From Sphagnum magellanicum (taxonomy: Eukaryota; Streptophyta; Sphagnopsida; Sphagnales; Sphagnaceae), in assembly GCA_021904315.1 (NCBI GenBank), contig CM038911.1, positions 18,015,390 to 18,079,389 of the forward strand: a DNA stretch of 64,000 bases. Reading direction: 5' to 3'. How positions within the stretch are numbered: the stretch's first letter is position 1; each line of letters opens with the position of its first letter. The notes under the pieces are model-generated. The model ran no database searches. It saw only the letters and a program-made list of their open reading frames with translations, and was not told the origin of the DNA. The translations under genes and the position numbers were made by a program. Of this stretch, positions 23,364 through 33,893 are shown in pieces.

Positions 23364-25256
23364 ATGGGCGATGAAAGGGAGACTGCTGGTGACTCCAGCC
23401 ACAAAGAAATCAAGACACCAGCACCTACTCTTGCTGAAGAGGTACTCATTGTAAACCTTTTATATATTGGACGCAACCTAGATGACACTTGAAACGTGAA
23501 CTTAGGGTTCAAAATATGCAAGGGAAGAAGAAGAGGTGCATGATTTGATGAGAACAATCTGTGAATGAGAGATTTGAGCTCAATCATAGCTGGCAAACAC
23601 AAAACATAGCCTAATTGTCCCTGTTAATTGGGTGCAAATCCTCCATAGTTAAAGGGCAATTTTGAATGACAGTGATGTGAAGTCAGCAGGTATTTGTGGA
23701 CAGAGAGACAAAGGATATCAACATATGGAGTTGTGGAAAATAATATTCCATATTGACATTATTCCATTGGGAGCTTGATCCAGTATTTTACCATGGGAGC
23801 TTCATTAGGACCTTGTTTTATAGATTTTGTTGATTAGGATCATTGCTGGTTTTATTGATCACATCTGTTTTGGCATGTGGGTTTTTGGTCATTTGTAGGA
23901 GGCAATATTGAAGAAGAAATATGGTGGCCTTCTGCCCAAGAAACCCCCTCTCATTTCTAAGGTCAGTTCCATTCACCTAGTTCTGGCTTCACATAGGAAT
24001 CTGGATCCCAGTTGCAGAGGAGATTGAGAGATTGATATAACTGTCTAGCTGTGTACAATTCATTTGAGCTCTCACAAGTTTCCAGTTTCCACAGCAAAAT
24101 TGTGAAGAAACAAAAATGCCAACACTGATCCTATAATGCTTGGAATTTTTATGAGCATGAAGAACATGGTAGATATACTCTGATCCGTCACCCCAATACT
24201 ACCAACAAAGCCAGCAGATGTTCTCTATAGCTTCTCTCCTTTGAAACATCCAGGTTAAGATCCCCATGTTGAGTATTTTAGAAATTTAGGTCCTTTTGGA
24301 GGACCTAAAAATTTGATGTAAGAGTAGAGCATATACTCCAGGTCACCAACCTTTTTGATTGTGTCTTTGTTGGCATTCAAGGAATTTCACCTATTGTTCT
24401 GTTTACTCTGGACCAGAAGTCTAGTCAAATATGACCAAAAATGTTATTTATATGCTTGAATGTCATGGTGTGTATGGGAGAAGGTTTCTGGTTATCATTC
24501 TTTTCTTTCATATTAATGTTTATGGATGGGTTGTTTCACAGAGGTATCTGCTGAAGTGCATCTTGTGAGGTGTTGACAGGATCACGAGCGTGCATTCTTT
24601 GATTCAGCAGACTGGGCACTGGGAAAGGTTTGCTTCAACCTTTTTTTGGATGTTGTCTCTCTGTTTACTGCAGCCAGTGGTGTACAATATCTAGATTAGG
24701 GTGACATGATCACAGCTAGTCCATGATGAACTAATGCATTGGCTCTTCAAGGGATTTGGGGTGGTTTAGTAGAGGACCGGTGTGTTAGTGGTGATGGCTG
24801 TCTACATGACATTGGACTTTTCTCAAGATTGCCATGCTTTGACAATGCACTGAAAGGAATTTTGCAAGGGAATTTGTTGGGAATGCAAGATTTGCACATG
24901 GGGAATGACCTAGGTTCAATGTTCCAGGGCAGAAATGTCTCAAGTTTTTTTGTTGTTTTAAAAGACAGCTCACTATCTGGGTTTTGGTTTTGGAACAGCA
25001 GGGGGAAGAGCCTCCAGGTCACAAGCCACGCAGTATGGTTGAAGCACTCCGACCAAAACTTCAGGTGCACCCTCAGATGATATGCATGTGGCCATTCCAA
25101 TTGTGTTGCTGATAAAACAGCAGAATTGAAAGCTATAGTGCCTCACTTTTGCATATGCTGCCTTATGGCTATGGTGTGCAGCCAACACCTCATCAATCAC
25201 TACCCTCTAGACGATCATCCCTTCTTCCTGCAGATGGTGAAGTTGAAGGTGTGTAA
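23364..25256 (+). CDS. Endosulfine/ARPP19-family protein (PP2A-B55 inhibitor)
   Basis: Five coding exons, all joined in phase 0 with GT-AG borders: 23364-23441, 23899-23961, 24580-24627, 24999-25064 and 25182-25256. The product is 109 residues, the usual length for plant members. The exons read in order: MGDERETAGD-, EAILKKKYGGLLPKK- with PLISK, DHERAFFDSADWALGK, QGEEPPGHK- with EALRPKLQ, then PTPHQSLPSRRSS to EGV. The FDSADW core (Ser56) corresponds to the FDSGDY box of animal ENSA/ARPP19. There, phosphorylation of the serine by Greatwall kinase turns the protein into an inhibitor of PP2A-B55 and permits mitosis. That role is established in animals and yeast and only inferred here. The protein is small, soluble and probably disordered. 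The last exon is read through to its first stop. A further splice at 25248 (AAG|GTGTGT) would give a different tail. Confidence 0.9.
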
Positions 25257-27370
25257 AAACTTTGGTTTCTACTTCCCCTTTCCTGGGACAAAATATGTTA
25301 AATTGCAACATTTGGTCACTTCTGGGCTCCATTTCTTAGGGTTTTCTTCTCTGCCTCTGTTGCCCTCAATTGCTACAACTCCTTACCTACTAATTGCAAT
25401 TGGTGTGCTCCCTCTTTTTTGGCTTGGGAAGCTTCAAACCAAGATGTTTGATTAGCTCAAAAAAATTCAGTTCATGTTTCAGTATCCCTTGTAGATTAAG
25501 ACATAGGCTGTTAACTGGTGGCAAAGGTTGCTATAATTTTGTCATAGAAAACTTATGATTTGGGAGGTGCTTAGCATATGTTTATCAGGTCCATTTAGTA
25601 GTCAACATTCATTTATTCACCTGAATGTTAAACAGGTGAACCTGAAGAGGCAGCTCCAAGCAATGTGGTAGACGACTGAATCTTTATTGCCAGTGTTCAT
25701 GGAACAAAGACATCTCCTTGAAGAAGGGAGTGGTGGTGCAATAATACTTTGAATCTTAATTAGCTGGACAGTTGAGGGTTCATAACCTGGGACCCAAACT
25801 TCATTGTTGTACTGTTTGTTTCTAGATTCAAGAGCATATGTGTTGTGTGTTCCTCTATTTCTCCCTCCAATCTTGTTCTGAGTAGCAAAGGTGAGGGAAA
25901 CCAGTGCCCATCCTCGATCACCAGAAGCCCTGGAGTAGCAGGAGTACAATCATTGGGCCTTCAACTGTGTGTCAACAACAACGTTTTCTAATGTCAAGTG
26001 ACCCACCTTGCATCAACAGCTCCCAAGGTATGAGCCTCAGGTAGGATTCACCATCCCAAGGAGTTAAATGCCTTCATGTATAACTTAAAACATCTTCACT
26101 CACTTTGTTACATGCTTTGTCTTTTAGCAAAGGTGACAAAAATAAGTTTGTGCTCAATGAATGTAGAATTTACTAGCTTGACACTATAACCATTAAATGA
26201 GTCCATAGTTTCAAATCACAATTCACTTGTAAACATCCAAAATCTAAACTCCCGAAAAACAAATATTGCAGGCAGAAATGATTACATAACATGTTTGTCC
26301 ATGTCTTTTTGTATATGAGAATATTTCTTTATAGTAGAATTTGAGACAAGGAGACTCCAAGGACCACTCCTTAGGGATACAAAGAATTTCTATGGACAAA
26401 TAACTTGCCAAATCTGTATTTGACAAGTAGAGAATGATGAAATAGGTGATGTTCAAATGTGTCTATGAAAAATACTTAGTGAATTAGAACTAGCTTAAAA
26501 GGCTTGAACTTAAAAAGCTTGAGAAGAGGTAGATGATTTGATACTTCATTTATTTCAATGATATATTCCAATAATCTTGTTTATTTCTTCAACAATCTTT
26601 TGATTTAGTTGCAAAATTTTCTTTTGTTATGTTTATTATAATGTTATGTTTATTAATCATAATGTAATTTGAAGTGTAATGAGTCCATAATAAATAGGTT
26701 CCAAGTTTCATTAATTTTTCAACAAGGAACATTTTTACCCTAGTGATAATGAGTAAACTCAAATGGCACTCATTCCTAGGGGGTTAAATTATGTGAAGCA
26801 TTTCATTAAGGTGTTTTGGTATGCAACATATGTTTGGCAAAATAGGCCCTTGCTATCCATTTTTGTTAGGAAGGTTAATAATCGATTGTAAGGAATGTTG
26901 TGCTAACATGGCAACACCAAATTGGACAAAAACTCCTTAATTATATAATGTATTTTGTTGTTCCGGATAATTTTGTGTCTTTTTTAATATCTTTTTGCAT
27001 ATTCTTACATGTTGATTTCTTAAACCTCGTAATTCACCCTTTTCTATGTTCCATAAATCATCAACTTGACGATTTCATAAAATTGGTTCTATTTGGTGAT
27101 CAACTTGAACACCTTAGTCATATTGTGTAGTCTTAGCACTCATGGGCAAGATTATTTATATCCTTGAACCAGCCTTAATATCAAGGCCTTTTGAATGAAT
27201 AACCCTCCAACAACAAAAGCAAAGAAGGCAAAGGAAGTATCTGTGTTTGCCATTACAATGCTGCAAATGATAGGTTTTGTTGAAGACAGTTCAGACTGAC
27301 CATCCAATGGGCTGACTCAAGTTGCTCAAAGCTAACTTGTACTGTGCAGTAGTTGAATGCTCAAAAGTCT
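25257..27370. other. Convergent intergenic region between endosulfine and SWS1 genes
   Basis: Both neighbours end here, so the flanks should hold their 3' UTRs. The middle (about 26000-27100) is AT-rich. I see no convincing exon, RNA gene or transposon end. Confidence 0.55.
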
Positions 27371-29514
27371 TCAGCATTCAAGGAGTTGATAAGCAAGTTC
27401 TTCATCAGACATAGTCACTTCCTTACACATGTGTAAGGCATTTGCAAGCTTTGCTGCCAACTGATGCTTGCACTGTCATATACACACTTCAGCAAAGTTA
27501 GTCCTTGCACCACAAGTACCACAAATAGAAAAAGGTGAATCCTTCTACTTCCACAGTTTTACTACTCTGTAGACTGCATCATCAATTGCAAAAAGACTAC
27601 ACACCAAGTGATTCTCACAAGCAATCTCCAACATCTCAAAATGAAAAGTTTGTTTCCCCTGGCCATTCTCAAATGAATGAAAGCTTACTCATAATTCATA
27701 TTCATGAGATTGATAAGAAACTCACAAGAACAATTTGAAGGTAATCCTTTTCAAACCAAAACAAACACAACAAGAATGAGGGTAGTCATAACCTTATCTG
27801 TGTCAATAGTCACAAACAAAATATCAGACTATCACCTTCACCATGAAGGGCAGTGACTAGCTGCCATTACTCCCTGACTGACTTCATCAGCTTACAATGG
27901 TGGACATAGATAAGTATATCATAATCTGCTCAAAATTTCAGTAAATTATTATACAACTATCTGCATCCTGGAGTTGCTGTTGCATTTCCGTAAGCAATGG
28001 GAAGTCCCAGTCATGAGGTTGGCTAGCACTTGAGAGACATAGCTAACCAAAATTTTCAAAAGTATCTTCATTCAAGCTGCAACAAGCTTCCAAGACTATG
28101 CTTCAGTTCATTTTAGCTTGCCTCTGCACAAGCAAACATCTAAGCCAAAGGCATAAGAGGACAACATGGTTGGGGCTTACTCCTAATTCATCCATGTGCC
28201 CTCTTGATTCACAGCAGCTGTGAAATTTGTGAGTCTCTTTGCTTTCAGATATGGTATTATAGATAGACCAAACCACAGAAGAAGAGAACCAAAGAAAAGG
28301 GATGAATGCTCACATAGATTTGTTCGCTTTTGGCCACAACATCAAAGTAGAAAGACTGGCAGGAGCAGTAGTGATCAGGGAAGCACAGATAGCAAGGTGC
28401 AGCACTCTTCGACTCTCCAATTACCTGCCATTTCCCACCAATCCAGCATGGATGTAATTCAGATAAGAGCTCAATATTCTCACAATTTCCTCAGCTTGCT
28501 CATCCCATTTGAAAACTGGAACAACCATATGCAAGATTAAGGAAGTCTCCTGCATGAGGATGGCTTCAAGTTTTACTTGAAAGAAATACATCAGCTGCAA
28601 GCTGCCTTTCAGTACCTACCTTTGACATCAAGAAAGCTAACATTCTTGAACAACATTACCACAAGAGAGCCATTTCTGTTTGAGAAGACCGCAAAAGGAA
28701 AGAGTTCCTAAGTTTTTGCTCAGACCTGGAACATGGTGCGATGGCTGGGCTCAGACGTCACTCGCTGTACACCACCTTGGTCCAATATACGCAAGGCCCG
28801 CTCCAGGTTCTTTTCAAATAAGAAATTAAGCCTAAAATACAGAGCATGGAAGGTATTCATAGTTTAAACCAAGCATTCTTCATGGGACCAATGATCTGAC
28901 AAACAACAGAAACAACCTCACAAACATTGTCCAGCACAGTATAATATGACCTAATTCAACTAGTTGCTGTTGTATGTCCATGCAATTTTTGAAGCCAAAT
29001 GCAAACTGAAATCGTGGAAGGAAACCACAATTGTAAAAATCAAAAGTTGATATATCACTGGATGAAATCGAAGAAGAAACTCAGAGATCACCATTATGTA
29101 AAAAAAACCAAATAGACTGACAACCAAGAAGAAGAAGCAGCAGGAGCTCACATACATAGAGAGCTGTTCATCCGTTACTGGTCAAAGCCTCCAAAGGTAG
29201 TGCAACACAAGGCAGTTGCACACAAGCATGAGTAGCCGGCTTCATTCAAAAAAATTCCGCCATACAAGGCACAACTCTTCAATCCTATGAATACAACAAA
29301 GACTTTGGTCTCTAGTACACTTTGATACCCCTAAAAGACGAGGCACGAAACGTGCGCGCACTCCTCACATTTGGCTCAAAGAAATCGACGAAGTGAAGAA
29401 GATACGACGGAGAAATTATATTACGATGCACATGGAGAAGGCGGAGAAATTACCGGTCGCAGAGGCTTCAACAGCTGCAAGGATGGCCCTCATTGCCGCT
29501 TCCACTACCGCCAT
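27371..29514 (-). CDS. SWS1: SWS1/ZSWIM7-type SWIM zinc-finger recombination factor
   Basis: Five exons on the minus strand with GT-AG borders and consistent phases: 29514-29454, 29177-29156 (22 nt), 28831-28726, 28424-28314 and 27472-27371. The product is 133 residues, against about 140 for human ZSWIM7. It starts MAVVEAAMRAILAAVEASAT. The microexon supplies V-TDEQLS-M. Exon 3 gives LNFLFEKNLERALRILDQGG and VQRVTSEPSHRTMFQ. Exon 4 gives VIGESK, then CYLCFPDHYCSCQSFYFDVV. Exon 5 starts CKHQLAAKLA. The SWIM signature CxCx15CxH is complete (C83, C85, C101, H103). The family (Shu2/SWS1, Arabidopsis SSN2) pairs with a RAD51 paralogue and supports homologous recombination in the nucleus. All key residues are present, so it looks functional. 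Intron 4 (841 bp) holds a dispersed repeat. Confidence 0.93.
27775..28110. repeat. Dispersed repeat B, inside SWS1 intron 4
   Basis: It shares ordered blocks with 48815-49045: CACCTTCA, GACTTCATCAGCT, AAGCAATGGGAAG, TCATGA-GTTGG and TTAGCA/CTAGCACTTGAGA. A shorter relation is seen at 47730-47880 (GTCGTAACCTTATG, TATCACCTTCATCA, CCTTACAATGG). The divergence is high, so this is an old interspersed family of unknown class. Confidence 0.6.
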
Positions 29515-32346
29515 CACCACCTACTGTTCTCTGTGGGCAGATTGAGCGTGTACTGTAATCCCATGATTAGGAACTGGGGTTCAGTCATTAGGGCCCTCGT
29601 ATAGTAATGTATAATTCAGTTGTAAATGAATCCACACTGATTAGGTTATTCTCCAATTTGATGTGGCAAACACCTTCAATTCGATGTCAAAAGGGGTCAT
29701 ATTTTAAAATTTTCGTTTAGCAAATGGAAACATCATTCAACTCATCCTTATTGTTCATCCATTCTATGAATTTGAGTATCCCATGTTTTTTAGTCATCAT
29801 AATCATGAAAACAAATCACAATCATCCCATATACCATGGGAACTCGTCAAGGTAACCTCTTGGGAGGAGCACTATTTGCTTTAACCCACTTGAAGGTTTT
29901 ATATTTTTATAACAAAATTATATATAGTAAAGAACGTCGGGATGAGAAATGAAGCCTCCCCTGAATCCGTCCGTCCTGTCATCCGTCCCTGTCGTCCTTC
30001 TGTCCATTCACTTTCTGAATATTACACTCTTGACATATACACCGTTGTGGGTTTTCAGAATCACCTCTGGATCCTAGTATTATCAAAACATTTAACTAAT
30101 GTTTTCTCTAGGAATTTTGTATGATTGGTTCAATAGTCTCCAAATTTGTTTCTAATTCCTTACCTCCTGAGTTAAGAAATCTGAATTCCTAGATTCAAAA
30201 TCTGAAATCAGATTCATTGTCTTTAGAAACTAGTGATTAATTTGTATTTGAAAATTTGAACTTTGTTATCTTAGTGTTTTTTTGTTAGCAATTTATGTAT
30301 CAACCCAATAGTTAGGTGGTTGGGACTCATAATGACTTTGCAAGAGGTGGGTTGGGAGGTTTGAATTGTTCAAATTTAATCTTAAGTGGATGAAGTTATA
30401 TCTATTTTATTTGTTGTGAAGGTCCATTACATTTTTTTCTTAATGTTTTTTTCCTTTTTAAACTATTTTCCTTTTTTTTCAACCTTCTTTCAATTTTTTA
30501 TTTATTTTTTAATTTTGCTTCCCATTGCAACTTTTATTTTTCTTTTTTCCTTCAACCTTTTTAATTGTTTTGAATTTTTTTGCTTCTCATTACAACTTTC
30601 TTTTTTCTTTTTTCTTTCAACCTTCTTTCAATTGTTTTGAACTTTTTGTTTTGCTGCTTCCCATTACAACTTTTTTTTCCCTTTCAACCTTTTTTAACCA
30701 AAGGAGCATTCAAAAAATTATGTTTTTGTTTTGTTGTGTGCTCAAAAAGAAAAACTACTTCTAAGACGTCAAGCTTGGTTTGATTAGAGTTGAAAGATGT
30801 TGAATTTGGAGCTTGGACTTACAACTTGAACAAAGCAAAGAAAATTGTGTAGTATGTGGGAAAGAAGAAAGTTTTGTGTTCAAAAAAAACACAACAAACC
30901 CATGGAGGTATTACATGTACTTGAAAATGAACAAAATTGAAAAAGGAATGCCCAAAAAGAAGTATTGAAACTTACATAAACAAAAAACACTAACAATAAA
31001 AAAAGACAATGTTGAAATGAAAATAGTAGCACCAAAAGATAGAGAACATTAATTTATTTTTTTAATGTCAAGAGAAACAGAGCAATGCCAAAAGAAAAAG
31101 AAATGTTGAAAAAAAAATGAAAAAAATGTGAAAAAAACGTTCAACCTTCATTAAAATTTAAGAATAAATAAATAAATAATTTCACAAGCATTTAGTTACT
31201 TTCACAAAAAGAAAAATAATTCAAAAAACTTAATGAAGGATGTTAAAAAATTTAACATACAAAAGTAAAACCCAATTTTTTTTTTAAACCCTTTATATGA
31301 TTTGAGATTGGAACACCTCCCAACCAATGGCAAGAGGTTGTTGAAGCTTGCAACCATCACCCTAAATATAACTTTAAAAACATTGTAACCTTACCCATTA
31401 CCCACCTTTGATTAACCTCCAAACCTTAAGCCCCTATAATTGAAAATTGCCCCTAAGTTTCTTTCAATACACAAAACAATTTTCATTGTTTAAATTTTTT
31501 AAATAAAAAAAATTTCATTCAAATGAAAACTACCTAAAATTTGACTTCCATTTTGATACCCACCCAACATTGATGGTTACTTATCAATAAGAGATCATTA
31601 ACATACATGATCAAAATTTTAAAAATGTTCGTGTTCCATAAGAAAATAAAAATTAAGGTTAGAATGTGAACATGTGAACCCTTGAAAGATAAGATAATTG
31701 TTTAAGAATGTTTGTCATGCATAAGAGAATTGCTTTAATCCCTATAAATCAACTTCTAAAGCGTATAAATTTTGAATTATTTTATTGGTTTTGCAAATCA
31801 CAAAAGTTGTTTAATGTAAACATATTTTGTGATGTCATCATTTAAAAGGAAAATTTGACATTCATGTGAAGAAACATGGTTAGTTTTGTTGAATTACAAT
31901 CGCAACCATTGTGCAAACATTCAACTACATATGCAACAATGTCCAAATCGTCAATGCATTTTTGTTGTTCAAAACCTTTAATAACCAAATGTGCCTTATA
32001 CTTAATAAATGTGCCTTTTGCATCTTTATTTCACTTTGTGTAACCATTTGATCATCATTTTTGAGCATTTAGGTGGAGTCCAAGTTTGGATTAATTCAAT
32101 TATTGTCATATTTTAATTCATGGTTTCTCACCAAGCCAAAATTTATCATGAATGGAGCAAAAAAGATGTGATTCAAAGATGGCTTTCACAATAACCACAT
32201 AGTATTTTAAGCTTTAGATGAAAAGGACCTTATTTGATTAAATAGTTGAAATTATTGATTTAAAAATCAATCTAAAATTGGAAATTTTATCGTTCGTTCT
32301 TTAAAACCATTGCTTGTGTTAATTCATGACAATTGCACATGTCAAG
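29515..32346. other. SWS1 upstream region and AT-rich spacer
   Basis: The first 200-300 bases should hold the SWS1 promoter and leader. I could not place a TATA box. From about 30420 to 30700 there is an imperfect T-rich tandem (about 75-bp period, CCCATTGCAACTTTT or CTCATTACAACTTTC followed by TTCAACCTT). It is followed at 30850-31280 by strongly A-rich sequence, a strand-composition switch. No gene is seen. Confidence 0.5.
30440..30710. repeat. T-rich imperfect tandem repeat
   Basis: About three units of 65-75 bp, each containing CAT-T(A/G)CAACTTT, a T/C-rich stretch, CTTCAACCTT and AATTGTTTTGAA. The long hydrophobic open frames across it (Phe/Leu-rich) are composition artefacts. Confidence 0.65.
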
Positions 32347-32351
32347 TGGTT
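32347..32351 (+). other. Target-site duplication of the copia element (left)
   Basis: TGGTT directly before the left LTR. The identical TGGTT follows the right LTR at 38485-38489, which fixes both element ends. Confidence 0.9.
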
Positions 32352-32664
32352 TGTTGAGAATTCAAGTTTAACTAATTAGGTTTCATTAGTTACTGGAATA
32401 GGAAAATAACTAGGTTACTTTCACAAGGTTGAATTACTTTCGTTACTTATTTTAGTTTGGTTATTTGTGGTTTGGTCTTGTAGTTAAGTACCTTGGTGTT
32501 GATGGTTTGCTTCTCTTTTCTTCATTACACAAGTTTGTGTATTTCTTGTGACAAAAACCTTGGAGAGTTATTGATGTTGTGTTTTGTGTTGTGAGCATTA
32601 TGTTGTAGTTTCCTTTCAATAAAGATTTATGTTTGCACTTGAGTAGATCTCCTATTTGTTAACA
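32352..32664 (+). repeat. Left LTR of the copia element
   Basis: 313 bp, beginning TGTTGAGAATTC and ending TTGTTAACA, with TG...CA tips. An AATAAA poly(A)-type signal lies near position 32629. It is 97.4 percent identical to the right LTR. Confidence 0.95.
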
Positions 32665-32676
32665 TGGTATCAGAGC
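32665..32676 (+). other. Primer-binding site (initiator Met tRNA)
   Basis: TGGTATCAGAGC directly follows the left LTR. This is the standard plant primer-binding site complementary to the 3' end of initiator methionine tRNA. Confidence 0.93.
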
Positions 32677-33768
32677 TTAGGTTGTTTGGTGAGAAAGTTG
32701 AAAGAGGTTTAGAGCTAGAAAGTCTCTAGAACTAGAGCTTGAGAGTCTCTAGTAATATCATAGGAGTTTGTCAAGTGCAAAAGAGAAAAAGGAAAAGGAA
32801 AGAAATGAAGAGAAAGAAAAGAAAAGAGGTGAGAAGAGATCAACATATCAAAGTTGTGGAAGTCAGATCTTTAAACCTAGATCTAGATCTACTGTGAAAA
32901 GATCTTGCAGTGAAACTTCGAGGGATTGTAGAAGACTATAAGACGCTTCTATTCTCAAATTTTCAAAAGAAAAGGATATGTTTTGTGAGAGTTATGAGCT
33001 TTTGAAGACTCTGTGCCAGATTTGGTTTTTTGGTCATATCTCCTTTGTTTGAGCCTTTTTGAATCTGCAGCTTTGGGATCTTATAGATAATATAGGAATA
33101 CATGTGTGAGAGAAATTTCATGTCATTTGGATTTATATTGAGAGAGATCCAAGCATCTAAAGTTTCAGTCTTAGTTTTGAAGTCAGTTTCTTTTGAAAGT
33201 GATATCTCTTTGTGGTCATCATTAATAGAGCTGAAATTTTGAGCAGATATAGAAGACATATATTTTATGTGTCTCCCAAAATCTCAAGGATTGTGGAGTT
33301 GCTGGGAGCAAGTTGTAAGTCATTTTGTGTTCAGGTCCCAGTTTGAGGTGACTTCAAAGAAGTAGCAAGATCTCCCATTTTATGAAGTCAAATGAATTGA
33401 AATTTTGAGAGAAGTTAGTAGACATAGTTGTTCATGTTTCACCAGAATTTCAGAACGATTCAAGGTCATATGTGTGTGGAGTAGCTTTGCAAAGTTGTTG
33501 TGGCAAAAGTTGTTTTGAGAAGACATCAAAGCAAAGTTTTGAAGTGGAGCAAATACATCTTGGGAGAACTTGAAGGAAGGAGTTTGGAGATTGGGAAGCG
33601 CAAATACATTATCAAGACCTTCGTACAAAAGTGTGGTATGTAATCATGTACTTAATACCATACGAAATATTATACGAAATACGTACCTATACGTAAAACC
33701 TATGTATAGTATAGAATTTTGTATAATACTCAAAACATACATACATATGCAAGGTCCATATGGTTCAG

Positions 33769-33834
33769 CCCTAACCCTAACCCTAATCCTAAAAACCTAA
33801 GGAAAAAAAACCCTAACCCTAACCCTAGAAACCC
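33769..33834. repeat. Telomere-like CCCTAA repeats in the copia leader
   Basis: Two short clusters of CCCTAA (three units each, some degenerate) separated by about 20 bases, just upstream of gag. The unit is six bases, unlike the seven-base plant unit at 50164. Confidence 0.85.
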
Positions 33835-33893
33835 AAGGAAAGAATTAAAATCATTGTGAAACCCCAAGAAGACATTGAGTGGTGCCTTGAGAG

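Noticed and set aside
24739-25100. Open frames of more than 110 codons on both strands
   Set aside because: They span intron 3, exon 4 and intron 4 of the endosulfine gene in other frames. The spliced gene explains the locus.
30386-30783. Hydrophobic Phe/Leu-rich open frames suggesting membrane proteins
   Set aside because: They are translations of T-rich tandem repeat sequence, open in several frames at once.
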